From positions 1-52,039 of the forward strand of contig DATLBA010000047.1 of NCBI GenBank assembly GCA_035527275.1: DNA of 52,039 nt. The letters are read 5' to 3'. Shown piece by piece: positions 40,923 to 50,530 of this stretch. The translations under genes and the position numbers were made by a program. The notes beneath the pieces are model-generated. The model did no database searches. It was not told where the DNA came from and worked only from the letters and a program-made list of their open reading frames with translations. Positions within the stretch are counted from its first letter, which is position 1; each line of letters opens with the position of its first letter. This DNA comes from DATLBA01 sp035527275 (lineage in GTDB: Bacteria; Planctomycetota; Phycisphaerae; FEN-1346).

Positions 40923-43598
40923 ATGCCCTCACGACTCTACATTATCGACAGCCACGGGCAGTTATACGCCAGTTATTACGCCATTCCAAATCTTACCAGT
41001 CCCAAGGGGGAGCCGACAGGCGCAACCTTCGGTTTCGTTTCCACGCTTCTCAAGATCCTGCGCGAGGAAGAGCCGGACTATCTGGTCGCATGTTTCGACA
41101 TGCCCGGCCCCACACACCGCCACGAGGTCTACGCGGCATACAAAGCCCAGCGCAAGCCGATGCCCGACGACTTGGCCGTCCAGATCGAACGGGTCCACGA
41201 GGTTCTGGGCGCGATGGGTATCCCGGTTGTCGAGTCACCCGGCTTCGAGGCGGACGACTGCATTGCCGCGATGGTCGAGCGGGGTCGAAAAGCGGGCCTG
41301 GAGGTCGTCATCTGCAGCCGCGACAAGGACCTCGAGCAACTGGTCGGCCCGGGCGTGACGATGCTCGATGCCAAAACGTTTGACCACCTGGACGGCGAGG
41401 GCATCAAGAAGAAGCGCGGCGTGGAACCGGGGCAGATGGTTGACATGCTCGCCCTGATGGGTGACGCGTCGGACAACATTCCCGGCGTTCCGGGCATCGG
41501 GCCGAAGACCGCCACGAAACTCATCGCCCAGTATGGGTCGCTGGACAACCTGCTCGCCCACGTGGACGAGGTTGGCGGCAAAGCCGGCGAGAGCCTGAGA
41601 GCCAATAAGGCCAAGGCGCTGGAAAGCCGAGAACTCGTGCGCCTCGACGGCAGTGCGCCCTTGGAAATCAGCATCGAGGCGTGCCGGATGCCAGACTCGT
41701 TCGGGAATGCAACGGTGGCCGCGCTGTTCCGCGACCTTGGCTTCAATCAGTTCATCGACGACCTGGTGGTGGAGGGTGGCGAAGCGCAGGCCCCGATCCG
41801 AACCCACGTGGTGGACACGGCCGAAGCGCTTGAGAAACTTGCCCGGGCGCTCAAGAAGCAAAAGACATTCGCCTTCGACACCGAGACGACGAGCCTTTCG
41901 CCGCGCCGCGCCAAACTGGTCGGACTGAGTTTTGCCTGGAGCGGCCGGGAGGGGTATTACATTCCGCTCCTCGGACCGGAGAGCAAGCGCTGTTTACCCC
42001 TTGAGAAAGTGGCTGCCGCGCTGCGAGCGGTGCTCGAATCCGACCAGCGCCTGCTCGTCGGCCAGAACATCAAGTACGACCTGCTGGTGTGCCGGAGGGC
42101 GGGACTCGACCTGTCCGAGCCGTTCTTCGACACGATGGTGGCAGCGTATCTGGTGAGTCCCGGCCGGCGCGAGTATAACCTGGACGCCCTCGCCCTGGAC
42201 TATTTCGGCCACAAGATGATTCCCTTGACGGACCTCTTGGGCGAGAAGAAGCGCGAGCGCGCGATGGACGCCTGTCCCATCGGCCAGGTGGCCGAGTATT
42301 CCGTCGAGGACGCTTGTGTCACGTGGCGGCTGAAGGGGCGGCTGGAGGGGGAACTCGAGAAGGCGGGACTTTCGGACCTGGCGCGCGACGTTGAGATGCC
42401 GCTCGTCCCGGTCCTGGCGGCGATGGAGGAAACCGGCGTCGCCGTCGATACCGAGGTGCTGGAGGAGATTGCGGCGGACCTGGACACGCGCCTGGCCCGT
42501 CTTGAAGAATCCGTTTACAAGGAGGCCGGCCACGAGTTCAAGATTAACTCGCCCCAGCAACTGGCCGAGGTCCTGTTTGAGGAGATCGGTCTGCGGCCGC
42601 TCAAGAAGACCGCCACGAGGGCGCGGCCCTCGACCGACGCCCGGGTCCTGGACGAACTGGCCCGGCACCATCCCCTGCCCCGCCTCGTCCTGGCGTACCG
42701 GCAGTTGGCCAAACTCAAGGGCACCTACGTGGGCGCCCTGCCGCAACTCGTGGACCCCGAAAGCGGGCGCATCCACGCCTCGTTCAACCAGGCGGTGACG
42801 GCGACGGGCCGCCTGAGTTCGTCCGGCCCGAACCTCCAGAACATTCCGATCCGAACGGACGAAGGCCGCCAGATCCGCCGCGCCTTCGTCCCCGGCGAAG
42901 CGGGCTGGTGCCTGCTGGCGGCGGACTACAGCCAGATCGAACTCCGGATGCTCGCCCACTACAGCAAGGACAAAGCCCTGGTGCGCGCGTTCGCCGAGGA
43001 CCGCGACATCCACACGTTCGTAGCGTCGCAGATTCACGGCGTGGACGAGGCCGACGTGACACCCGAAATGCGCGCCATGGCCAAGACGGTCAACTTCAGT
43101 CTGATTTACGGGAAGACCGCCTATGGTCTGGCGCGCGACCTCTACACAAGCGTCGGCGAGGCCGAGGCGTTCATCGACGAGTACTTCGAGCGATACAAAG
43201 GCGTGCGGACGTTCACGGCCGACGTGCTCGAGCGCGCCAAGCGGGACGGCTACGTCACGACGATTCTCGGCCGCCGCCGATACATCGAAGGCATCGACAA
43301 GATGGACCCGAAGCGGCTCAACTTCCCGGAACGCACCGCCATCAACACCGTCATCCAGGGGTCGGCGGCAGACCTGATCAAGGTTGCGATGAACCGCATC
43401 TGGCGCCGAATCCAAAAGGAGAAGCGACCCAGCCGCCTGCTCATTCAAATCCACGACGAACTCGTCTTCGAGACGCCCGGCGCCGACGCCGAGGCCGAGC
43501 AAACCTGGATCGAAGCCGAAATGACCGGCGCGATGGACCTCGAGGTTCCCCTGAAAGTTCACATGGCGACGGGCAAGAACTGGATGGAGGCGGAATGA
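40923..43598 (+). CDS. polA: DNA polymerase I with intact 3'-5' exonuclease
   Basis: 891 residues from the ATG at 40,923; a GTG at 40,890 adds eleven unsupported residues. 5'-nuclease domain about 1-290 (AYKAQRKPMPDDL, GDASDNIPGVPGIG). The 3'-5' exonuclease spans about 310-500 with its catalytic set present: DTETTS (Exo I), NIKYDL (Exo II), YSVED (Exo III). Polymerase domain about 510-891: motif A ADYSQIELR, O-helix KTVNFSLIYG with the discriminating Phe, and motif C IHDELVFE. It fills gaps in repair and Okazaki processing. It heads a plus-strand run with coaE and rho. Confidence 0.96.
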   Translation: MPSRLYIIDSHGQLYASYYAIPNLTSPKGEPTGATFGFVSTLLKILREEEPDYLVACFDMPGPTHRHEVYAAYKAQRKPMPDDLAVQIERVHEVLGAMGIPVVESPGFEADDCIAAMVERGRKAGLEVVICSRDKDLEQLVGPGVTMLDAKTFDHLDGEGIKKKRGVEPGQMVDMLALMGDASDNIPGVPGIGPKTATKLIAQYGSLDNLLAHVDEVGGKAGESLRANKAKALESRELVRLDGSAPLEISIEACRMPDSFGNATVAALFRDLGFNQFIDDLVVEGGEAQAPIRTHVVDTAEALEKLARALKKQKTFAFDTETTSLSPRRAKLVGLSFAWSGREGYYIPLLGPESKRCLPLEKVAAALRAVLESDQRLLVGQNIKYDLLVCRRAGLDLSEPFFDTMVAAYLVSPGRREYNLDALALDYFGHKMIPLTDLLGEKKRERAMDACPIGQVAEYSVEDACVTWRLKGRLEGELEKAGLSDLARDVEMPLVPVLAAMEETGVAVDTEVLEEIAADLDTRLARLEESVYKEAGHEFKINSPQQLAEVLFEEIGLRPLKKTATRARPSTDARVLDELARHHPLPRLVLAYRQLAKLKGTYVGALPQLVDPESGRIHASFNQAVTATGRLSSSGPNLQNIPIRTDEGRQIRRAFVPGEAGWCLLAADYSQIELRMLAHYSKDKALVRAFAEDRDIHTFVASQIHGVDEADVTPEMRAMAKTVNFSLIYGKTAYGLARDLYTSVGEAEAFIDEYFERYKGVRTFTADVLERAKRDGYVTTILGRRRYIEGIDKMDPKRLNFPERTAINTVIQGSAADLIKVAMNRIWRRIQKEKRPSRLLIQIHDELVFETPGADAEAEQTWIEAEMTGAMDLEVPLKVHMATGKNWMEAE

Positions 43599-43615
43599 AA
43601 ACCAACGCGGAATGC

Positions 43616-43680
43616 GGAACGCGGAAGTCCGAACAGAACAACTGAGGCTCGGCGCCCGTCCGTACCCCGTTCCGCGTTCC
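43616..43680. repeat. Inverted repeat and low-complexity spacer between polA and coaE
   Basis: GGAACGCGGA (43,616-43,625) pairs with 43,671-43,680. Around it GCGGAA units recur, and a run of AAACCC units follows and forms the first codons of coaE (about 43,688-43,720). The sequence looks like repeat filler rather than a designed leader. Confidence 0.5.
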
Positions 43681-43687
43681 GAGTTCA

Positions 43688-44320
43688 ATGAATCCGAAAC
43701 CCAAAACCCGAAACCCGACATCCAAGGCCCCGCCGGTCATCGGCCTGGTCGGGGGGGTAGCGAGCGGAAAATCGCTCGTCGCGTCCCAGTTCGCCCGGCT
43801 CGGGTGCGCGGTGGTGGACGCCGACCGGATCGGCCACGAACTCCTGAAAGACCCCGCCATCCGTTCCCGGCTGCGCGAGCGGTTCGGGGAAAAAATTTTC
43901 GGGTCTTCCGGCGAGGTGGACCGGCGGCTCCTCGGCCGGACGGCTTTCGCCGACCGCGAGAATCTGGAAGCGCTTAACTCCATTATGCACAAGGACTTAT
44001 GGTCGCGGGTCCGCCGCGCCCTCACCGAGGCACGGCGTCAGGACGTCCCCGCCGTCGTTCTGGATGCCGCATTAATTCTCGAAAAAGGACTGGACAGCCT
44101 ATGCGATGTTGTGCTATACGTAGAGGTGCCTGAGGAGGTCCGTCGAACCCGCGCCCAACACCGAGGATGGGACCGCGGTGAACTCTCCCGCCGCGAGGCC
44201 GTGCAGATTTCCCTGAAGGCCAAGCGGGAACGAGCCGATTATATTATTGAGAACCGTACCTCGCCCGAATACACCTTCGATCAGGTCCAAAGCGTTTTGT
44301 CGGATGTGACAAAGTCGTAA
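43688..44320 (+). CDS. coaE: Dephospho-CoA kinase
   Basis: 210 residues. P-loop GGVASGKS at 22-29, then VVDADRIGHELL, LNSIMHKDLW and the LILEKGLDSLCDVVLYVEVPEE lid/core region. It phosphorylates dephospho-CoA with ATP in the last step of CoA synthesis. The first 16 residues (NPKPKTRNPTSKAPP) are encoded by AAACCC-type repeat and are absent from standard CoaE, so they may be junk that extended the start. No alternative start lies closer to the P-loop. Probably co-transcribed with polA and rho. Confidence 0.92.
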   Translation: MNPKPKTRNPTSKAPPVIGLVGGVASGKSLVASQFARLGCAVVDADRIGHELLKDPAIRSRLRERFGEKIFGSSGEVDRRLLGRTAFADRENLEALNSIMHKDLWSRVRRALTEARRQDVPAVVLDAALILEKGLDSLCDVVLYVEVPEEVRRTRAQHRGWDRGELSRREAVQISLKAKRERADYIIENRTSPEYTFDQVQSVLSDVTKS

Positions 44321-44408
44321 CGCGACGTTCGGGCCGCCCGAGTTCATCCTACCGCACAGGTCAACTTTGGTCACAAAGCCCGGTTGATTCAGAAACGAGG
44401 GTACCCAT

Positions 44409-45800
44409 ATGGCAAAAGCCACGAATTCACGAAGCCCCGAAACCCGGCGGCCGCCCGCCCGCCCCAGAGGTAAGGAAAAGATCCCGCGCACCGAGGGCTT
44501 TGACGAGGAAGCCCACATCCGCTACGAGCAGGCCAAGCGGAGCGACCTCCACATTGCCGAACTCCAGAAGATGACCGTCGCGCAGTTACACGACATCGCC
44601 AAGAAGGAAGGTGTGTTGGAATACGCGGGCCTCAAGAAGCAGGACCTGGTGTTCCAGGTCCTTCGGAACCGCGTGCAGGCCACGGGGCTGATGTTCGGCG
44701 AGGGCGTGCTCGAGGTGCTGCCCGACGGCTTCGGTTTCCTCCGCTCGCCCGACTACAGTTACATGCCTTCGCCCGACGACATCTATGTAAGCCCGAGCCA
44801 GATCCGGCGGTTCGGCCTGCGGACCGGGCACGTCGTGGCCGGCCAGATCCGCCCGCCCAAGAACGACGAGCGCTACTTCGCAATGCTCAAGGTCGAAGCG
44901 GTCAACTATGACAATCCGGATAAACTTGCCGAAAAAATCGTTTTCTCGGACCTCACACCGCTGTTCCCCGACGAGCGGCTGCTTCTGGAGACCACGTCCG
45001 AAGAACTCGATATGCGGGTCGTGGACCTGATTACGCCCATCGGAAAGGGGCAGCGCGGCCTCATCGTCAGCCCCCCGCGCGCCGGCAAGACGGTCCTGCT
45101 ACAGAAGATGGCCAACGCCGTCATCAAGAACAACCCGGAATGCGTTGTCATCGTGCTCCTGATCGACGAGCGGCCGGAAGAAGTCACCGATATGGAACGC
45201 AATGTTCCCGGCGCCGAAGTCATCAGTTCCACGTTCGACGAACCCACCAGCCGCCACGTCCAGGTCGCCGACATGGTCATCGAAAAGGCCCGGCGGCTGG
45301 TGGAGCACGGCAAGGACATCGTCATCTTTTTGGATTCGATCACGCGCCTCGCGCGGGCTCACAACGCCGAGATGCCGCACTCCGGAAGAATTCTGTCCGG
45401 CGGCGTGGACGCCAACGCCCTTCAGAAACCCAAGCGCTTCTTCGGCGCCGCCCGCAACATCGAAGAAGGCGGAAGCCTGACCATCCTGGCCACTGCGCTG
45501 ATCGACACCGGCAGCCGAATGGACGATGTCATCTTCGAAGAGTTCAAGGGCACGGGCAACATGGAACTGCACTTGGACCGGCGGCTGATGGATAAGCGCG
45601 TCTTCCCGGCCATCGACATCAGTGGCTCCGGCACCCGGAAAGAGGAACTCCTCTTAGATCCCGAGGAACTGAAGTTTGTGTGGACCCTCCGCAAGGTGCT
45701 CACGGAGATGAGCGTCGTCGAGGCAATCCAACTCTTGAGGAACCGCCTGGAAAAGATCCAGACCAACGCCGAGTTCCTCCTCGCGATGAATCTGACGTGA
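44409..45800 (+). CDS. rho: Transcription termination factor Rho
   Basis: 463 residues. N-terminal basic tail (1-35), Rho-N helices with LKKQDLVFQVLRN (about 60-95), RNA-binding cold-shock-like domain with GFGFLRSPDYSY and DIYVSPSQIRRFGLR (about 105-165), then the RecA-like motor: Walker A SPPRAGKT near 222, Walker B VIFLDSITRLAR near 310, Q/R-loop region after. It is a hexameric RNA helicase that releases RNA polymerase. No long insertion is seen, unlike some actinobacterial Rho. Followed by paired hairpins and a bidirectional terminator. Confidence 0.96.
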   Translation: MAKATNSRSPETRRPPARPRGKEKIPRTEGFDEEAHIRYEQAKRSDLHIAELQKMTVAQLHDIAKKEGVLEYAGLKKQDLVFQVLRNRVQATGLMFGEGVLEVLPDGFGFLRSPDYSYMPSPDDIYVSPSQIRRFGLRTGHVVAGQIRPPKNDERYFAMLKVEAVNYDNPDKLAEKIVFSDLTPLFPDERLLLETTSEELDMRVVDLITPIGKGQRGLIVSPPRAGKTVLLQKMANAVIKNNPECVVIVLLIDERPEEVTDMERNVPGAEVISSTFDEPTSRHVQVADMVIEKARRLVEHGKDIVIFLDSITRLARAHNAEMPHSGRILSGGVDANALQKPKRFFGAARNIEEGGSLTILATALIDTGSRMDDVIFEEFKGTGNMELHLDRRLMDKRVFPAIDISGSGTRKEELLLDPEELKFVWTLRKVLTEMSVVEAIQLLRNRLEKIQTNAEFLLAMNLT

Positions 45801-45817
45801 TGCGGATCCGCCTAAAG

Positions 45818-45860
45818 CCCCCGCCACCGGCGGGGGATGGTCCCCCGGCAATGCCGGGGG
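45818..45860. repeat. Two tandem GC-rich hairpins after rho
   Basis: CCCCCGCC/GGCGGGGG (45,818-45,825 with 45,829-45,836) and CCCCCGGC/GCCGGGGG (45,842-45,849 with 45,853-45,860), each with a three-base loop. They carry no T-run of their own and resemble a dispersed palindromic repeat. Confidence 0.6.
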
Positions 45861-45918
45861 CTACCTCGTCGGGCTTCGGACCGGTCGGGCAGGCCTCCGC
45901 CGGGTCGCCGATGAAGCG

Positions 45919-45954
45919 AAAAAAAAACCCCGCTCCAAACGAGCGGGGTTTTTT
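45919..45954. terminator. Bidirectional intrinsic terminator between rho and the cold-shock gene
   Basis: An eight-bp stem CCCCGCTC/GAGCGGGG (45,928-45,935 with 45,941-45,948) with loop CAAAC, nine A on the left and six T on the right. It works for rho on the plus strand and the cold-shock gene on the minus strand. Confidence 0.92.
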
Positions 45955-45972
45955 GTACGGATACGTTTTCGG

Positions 45973-46179
45973 CTACTCGCTGACGCGCCGGACGTTCTCC
46001 GCCTTCGGGCCCTTCGGACCCTGGGTCACTTCGAACTCGACCTCGTCGCCCTCGGCCAGGGTCTTGAACCCGTTGCCTGTGATCGACGAGTAGTGGACGA
46101 ACACATCCGTACCACCTTCCTGCTCGATGAACCCAAATCCCTTCTGCTCATTGAACCACTTCACTTTTCCGCGAGCCAT
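45973..46179 (-). CDS. Cold-shock domain protein
   Basis: 68 residues, standard CspA length. KVKWFNEQKGFGFIEQEGG contains RNP1 (KGFGFI), and DVFVHYSSI is RNP2. It binds single-stranded RNA/DNA and melts structure in the cytoplasm. The transcript from the promoter at 46,330-46,358 would have a leader of about 144 bases, as is usual for cold-shock genes that are controlled by RNA folding. The C-terminal VTQGPKGPKAENVRRV is the regular ending. Monocistronic, ended by the terminator shared with rho. Confidence 0.95.
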   Translation of the reverse strand: MARGKVKWFNEQKGFGFIEQEGGTDVFVHYSSITGNGFKTLAEGDEVEFEVTQGPKGPKAENVRRVSE

Positions 46180-46329
46180 CTAATCGTGCTCCTACTCTCT
46201 TCCCGGAGTCTTCTGTCTATGGGTCTGTTGCCGGGAAGTGCTAACAGAACCAATCGCCATGAACCGCCCATACGGTTCTCCCCTGGCTACGGCCTTTTTC
46301 GCCGACGCCAAGCGGGTTACGCATATCAC

Positions 46330-46358
46330 ACCATAAGCCCCTCCGCCGCAGTTGTCAA
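46330..46358 (-). promoter_or_regulatory. Promoter for the cold-shock gene
   Basis: On the minus strand, perfect TTGACA (46,358-46,353), a 17-bp spacer and TATGGT (46,335-46,330). Transcription would start near 46,323, giving a long leader of about 144 bases in which no gene is seen. Confidence 0.65.
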
Positions 46359-46395
46359 CATAAAAATACCGCAACCTGCGCGGCGACGGTAGCCC

Positions 46396-48600
46396 TCAGC
46401 CGCGCTGCTTCACGGCCTCAATCCGCTCCGCGAACGCCTCGGTCTCCTCCCGAACCTGCTTGACGAAACCGTTGGCCTCGGCGGTCCCCAGAACGGCCTC
46501 CATCTCCCCGGGGCCGGCGAACGTCATTTGCCGGAACGGGTTGTCGTAATCCTTCTTTCGAGTGGCATACGTCTGGCCCGCGACGTACTGCTGGATGCCG
46601 AACCACTCGTCCAAGGCCGCATGCCACACCTCCGGCGTCAACGCCTCTGCGCCCAGCAGGTCCAACAGCGTGGCAAAAGCGTGCCGCTGCTTATCCAGCG
46701 GATACCTCTCCCACAGCCGATCATACACCGCGTGCATCTCTCCCCAGGAGTTCAGGTTACCTGCTTTGACGTCGGCCTTGAGTTGCTCCAGGTCGCCCGC
46801 GATGACGAGTTGTCCGCCGAGGTTCACCCAATTGCGCTCGCGCCGGCCCGCCAGGGCGTCGCACATGGAGGCGAGCGTCGCCTCGGGATGCTCCTCCATC
46901 CAGGCCAGAAGGTTCTTGACCGCGTAATAATGGAGCATCTGGCGATACGCGTGGTAGGCGCGGCGGGCTTTCAGGATGATGACGTCGCGGCGGGAGTTTT
47001 CCACCCCGTGGCCGAGGACTTTCAGATCCGCGATCACCTCCTCGGGTCCGGTCAGGAGTTCCCGTCCCAGGGCCGCCAGATCCTCCGCCGATTGCCCGTC
47101 CGCCGATTCGCCCTTCTCCCACAGATACGCCCTGCCCGTCCATTCCTCCAGAAGCGCCCGCGCCGTGAAAATCTCTTCCGCCGTGTCCGGCGCGAACGAT
47201 TCGAATTCGATGTGCTGCCGCTTGTGCTTCCGCTTGTCCCGGGCTGTGAACTTCCACGAGTTCCGCGCCAGCGCATACATGTTGTACAGCCACCAATACG
47301 CCGGCAGGATTTGCAGGCGGTCGTTCGCCTCGTCGTTCGAGACGAGGCTGAACGGCAGCCGGATATTCATCTCGGCCGGATAGTCGCCCGTGGCAAGCAG
47401 GACGAACGAGGCGAATCGGCAGTTGTGCTTGACGCTGACGCACAGGCCGGGCCAGAAGCCCCGGCCGGCCTCGATTTCGCCGTCGGGCGCGCGGCTGTTG
47501 TGATTCGAGCCGATCGTCGCACACGCCGCCATGTTGCTCTGGCCCATGACCAGCGACGCAATCAGAAACGAGTTGTTGTGATGCTGTTCGTGCGCGGGGA
47601 AGACGAGGTTGTTCAGGATTTCACAGCACGAGACGGTCGAGTTGTCGCCCAGGTAAGAGTGGATGAGGCGGGCGCCATACTTCAGGCTCGAATTGTCCCC
47701 CAGCACGAACCGCACACCCTTGCATCCGTAAAAGATGTGGCATCCGAGGCCGAGGATGCCGTTGACCAGTTCGACGCCCTCGCCGATCTGCGTCGGCTCT
47801 TCCTCGCTCGAGTTAATCGTCAGGTTCTTCAGTTTGTTCGCACCTTTGATGTAGCAGCAGGGACCGAACTTCACGTCCTTGATGATGCGCGAGTTCTTGA
47901 TGACGCACCGGTCGCCGACCGTCCCGTAAAAGCCGCGCCGGGGGTCGAACTGCCGCTGCGTTATCTCGCCCAGGCGCGCCAGCAACTCCGGGTCGTCCCG
48001 ATACTTGGCCCACAGGTAGGCGTCGGCCGCCAGCATCCCATCGAACGGCATGACGCTGCGCCCGCCGGCCTCGTTCACGAGGTCCAGCCAGATGCGCACC
48101 TCCTCCGGCTCGCCTTCCTTCAGAATCCCGTTGCCGAACTTGGCGTGATTCGTCGTGTGCATCTCGTCCAGGTTCAGCAGCATCACGTTGTCGCCGATGA
48201 TGTAGTGCGCCAGGTAGCGCACGTTGTGGATCGCCACGTCATCGCCGATGTCGCACGCGATGATGCGGCTATTGGTAAGACCGACCGGCTCGCACAAGTT
48301 GTGGTATTTCAGATAGACCTCTTCGAGCCGGCCGATGCGAACCAGGCCGTAGAACTCGCAGTTCCGAATCTGGGAAGGATTGAACTGGTCCGTCACCCGC
48401 AGGTTCGCCCAATCGTCGGCCCGGTTGCCGTTCAGGACCAGCGTCTCAATCTCGTCCGTCCTCAGGCGGCGCCACCCGTCCGCCGGGCGCGGCGACTGCT
48501 CGTTCCTAAGGTAATACTCATCCTTCCCTTCGGGCAGATAGGGCGGCTCGATAAAGTTGTGGCCGAGCGACCCCATCGGACGAATCTCGAGTTCGGTCAT
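46396..48600 (-). CDS. DUF4954-family left-handed beta-helix protein
   Basis: 734 residues. The middle (about 85-400) has repeated hexapeptide-like strands (VGLTNSRIIACDIGDDVAIHN, GDRCVIKNSRIIKDV, ELVNGILGLGCHIFYGC), which form a left-handed beta-helix as in acyl- and nucleotidyl-transferases. The Cys/His-rich ATIGSNHNSRAPDGE segment is a conserved block of the family. The C-terminal 250 residues are helical. DUF4954 occurs in Bacteroidetes, spirochaetes and planctomycetes; the activity is unknown. nagB lies 86 bases upstream on the same strand, so sugar-nucleotide work is possible but unproven. Confidence 0.82.
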   Translation of the reverse strand: MTELEIRPMGSLGHNFIEPPYLPEGKDEYYLRNEQSPRPADGWRRLRTDEIETLVLNGNRADDWANLRVTDQFNPSQIRNCEFYGLVRIGRLEEVYLKYHNLCEPVGLTNSRIIACDIGDDVAIHNVRYLAHYIIGDNVMLLNLDEMHTTNHAKFGNGILKEGEPEEVRIWLDLVNEAGGRSVMPFDGMLAADAYLWAKYRDDPELLARLGEITQRQFDPRRGFYGTVGDRCVIKNSRIIKDVKFGPCCYIKGANKLKNLTINSSEEEPTQIGEGVELVNGILGLGCHIFYGCKGVRFVLGDNSSLKYGARLIHSYLGDNSTVSCCEILNNLVFPAHEQHHNNSFLIASLVMGQSNMAACATIGSNHNSRAPDGEIEAGRGFWPGLCVSVKHNCRFASFVLLATGDYPAEMNIRLPFSLVSNDEANDRLQILPAYWWLYNMYALARNSWKFTARDKRKHKRQHIEFESFAPDTAEEIFTARALLEEWTGRAYLWEKGESADGQSAEDLAALGRELLTGPEEVIADLKVLGHGVENSRRDVIILKARRAYHAYRQMLHYYAVKNLLAWMEEHPEATLASMCDALAGRRERNWVNLGGQLVIAGDLEQLKADVKAGNLNSWGEMHAVYDRLWERYPLDKQRHAFATLLDLLGAEALTPEVWHAALDEWFGIQQYVAGQTYATRKKDYDNPFRQMTFAGPGEMEAVLGTAEANGFVKQVREETEAFAERIEAVKQRG

Positions 48601-48686
48601 GGCATTTCCTCACTTCCACGGTGCCGCGCGGCCCCGTGAACCTCCCGGCCGGGACGCGGCCGCTACCGGCGCACCGACCGCCCGGC

Positions 48687-49457
48687 TTACCGGACCTTCG
48701 ACGCTTGAACCCAATCGTAGTAGTCACGCAGTTTGAGTTTCCCGGCTGCCGCCTCATCCACGAAGCAGATTGTGTCGGGGTGCAGTTGCAGGGCGCTGGC
48801 CGTTATCATGCTCGTAATCGGCCCTTCGACCGCCGCCGCCACCGCCTCGGCCTTGTTCTTCCCGTTGGCCAGCATCACGCAGCGGCGCGCTTCGAGAATG
48901 GTGCCCACGCCCATCGAGATCGCGTGCCGCGGCACGTCTTCCTTCTTCTCGAAGAAGCGGGAATTATCGCTAATCGTTTCCTCGGTCAGCGTCACCAGGC
49001 GCGTCCGGGACCCCAGGCTGCTGCCCGGCTCGTTGAAGGCGATGTGCCCGTCCGATCCGATGCCGAGGATCTGGAGGTCAATCCCGCCGGCCTCTTCGAT
49101 TTGCCTTTCGTACTTCTCGCAGGACGCGACGTGGTCGGCTTCCGTTCCGGAAGGAACGTGAATCGCCTCCTTCCGAAGGTTGATGCGATTGAACAGATTT
49201 TCGTGCATAAAGTACCAGTAACTTTGCGGGTGGTCGCCGGACAGGCCGGCATACTCGTCCAGATTGAACGTCGTAATCCCGGAGAAGTCGAGACCCTCCT
49301 CCCCGTGCATCCGGATTAATTCCTTGTACAGGCCGAGGGGACTCGAACCGGTGGCGAAACCGAGGACGGCCTGCGGCTTCCTCCTGACCAGGTCCGCCAC
49401 CACCTTTGCCGCCCGCGCACTCAAATCGTCGTACGTTTTACAAATGATAACTTCCAT
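48687..49457 (-). CDS. nagB: Glucosamine-6-phosphate deaminase
   Basis: 256 residues from the ATG at 49,457, preceded by GGGAGG. The longer frame to 49,580 has no support. GFATGSSPLGLYKELI binds phosphate, FNLDEYAGL carries the catalytic Asp, and LGIGSDGHIAFNEPGS is the signature. It converts glucosamine-6-phosphate to fructose-6-phosphate and ammonia, feeding amino sugars into glycolysis. The C-terminus is slightly shorter than the E. coli enzyme, so the GlcNAc-6-phosphate allosteric site may be incomplete. The DUF4954 gene follows on the same strand. Confidence 0.93.
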   Translation of the reverse strand: MEVIICKTYDDLSARAAKVVADLVRRKPQAVLGFATGSSPLGLYKELIRMHGEEGLDFSGITTFNLDEYAGLSGDHPQSYWYFMHENLFNRINLRKEAIHVPSGTEADHVASCEKYERQIEEAGGIDLQILGIGSDGHIAFNEPGSSLGSRTRLVTLTEETISDNSRFFEKKEDVPRHAISMGVGTILEARRCVMLANGKNKAEAVAAAVEGPITSMITASALQLHPDTICFVDEAAAGKLKLRDYYDWVQASKVR

Positions 49458-49779
49458 GTTCCGCCTCCCTCTAACGTGTGCAGGACACCCGAATCTCATA
49501 TTCCCCACCTCAAGCCCTTGCCGGAGGCAGGTCCGGGCGCCTGAATAGCCACCCGCCGATTCTAGAACCAGCCACACCACGCCACAAGCAATTTTGCCGA
49601 GCGCGGCAGCCGACGCCGCATAGAGGGCCTTGATTGCGGCACTCAGGCCCGATGGCGGGCGCGAGTTGGTTTCGACGTTGCCTTGCCGCGCGCGGCCGCT
49701 AAAATGGCCACCGGCGGCGACGGAGACCGTGTGTCACGGCCCGAACGGGCCACGCGGTATGTGAAAGGAAATTCCAGCA

Positions 49780-50460
49780 ATGCGCATCCTGGCGGTTGAA
49801 ACGTCCGGCCCCCACGGCGGCATCGCACTGGCCGACGCCGCGCGCCTCATCGAAGAGGTTCGCCTGGCCGAGGGCCTGCGCCATGGCCGCGACCTCCTGA
49901 TGGTCATCCGCGCCGCCTGCGGGCGCGCCGGCTGGACGCCCGGGGATATCGACCTGGTGGCCGTCAGCATCGGGCCCGGCTCGTTCACCGGCCTTCGCAT
50001 CGCCGTCGTCTTCGCCAAGTTCGTCGCCTGGGACACGGGGGCGAAGGTCGTCGCCGTGCCGACCCTTCGGGCCCTTGCCGAGAACGCACCGGCGCAGGCC
50101 AGGCGGATCGTGCCCATCCTCGACGCGAAGCGCGGCGGCCTGTATGCGAGCGTCTTCGAACGGAGCGAAGGACGCCTCCAGGAAACCTTCGGCCCCACGC
50201 TGATTGAACCGGAGGACCTGGCGGCGCGCCTGAAAAAGCCCGCTTTTGTTCTCGGTCGTGGCGTGCCGAAAGCCCGCGAGGCGCTCACGAGATTTGATTT
50301 TGCGCCCGAGGATTTGTGGGACGCGCGTCCCGCCGCCGTCGCCAGTCTGGGCTTCGAGATGGGCGAGCGCGGCGAGTATGCCGACCCCTTGCGCCTTGCC
50401 CCCGTTTACATCCGCCGTCCCGAAGCCGAGGAAATGTGGGAGCGGCGAAAAAAGAAATAG
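49780..50460 (+). CDS. tsaB: tRNA threonylcarbamoyladenosine biosynthesis protein TsaB
   Basis: 226 residues, start ATG with GAAAGGAA upstream. ILAVETSGPHGGIAL is the ASKHA start, and VSIGPGSFTGLRIA is the TsaB hallmark. VPILDAKRGGLYASVF follows. With TsaD and TsaE it makes t6A37 on ANN-decoding tRNAs; TsaB itself is the non-catalytic partner. The C-terminal 60 residues are less conserved and end in a basic RRKKK tail. Other tsa genes are not in the window. Monocistronic, convergent with the YkgJ-like gene. Confidence 0.93.
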   Translation: MRILAVETSGPHGGIALADAARLIEEVRLAEGLRHGRDLLMVIRAACGRAGWTPGDIDLVAVSIGPGSFTGLRIAVVFAKFVAWDTGAKVVAVPTLRALAENAPAQARRIVPILDAKRGGLYASVFERSEGRLQETFGPTLIEPEDLAARLKKPAFVLGRGVPKAREALTRFDFAPEDLWDARPAAVASLGFEMGERGEYADPLRLAPVYIRRPEAEEMWERRKKK

Positions 50461-50530
50461 CGGGCGGGTTCCATGGGGAAAGGTCGGCGGCGGGTTGCCG
50501 GCCAGAGGCACTCTGGGGGATTACCGGAGA

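Noticed and set aside
40923..43598. Unusual ddNTP-tolerant residue in DNA polymerase I
   Set aside because: The O-helix reads KTVNF, so the Phe that discriminates against dideoxynucleotides is present. The following Ser in place of Gly is a mild variant.
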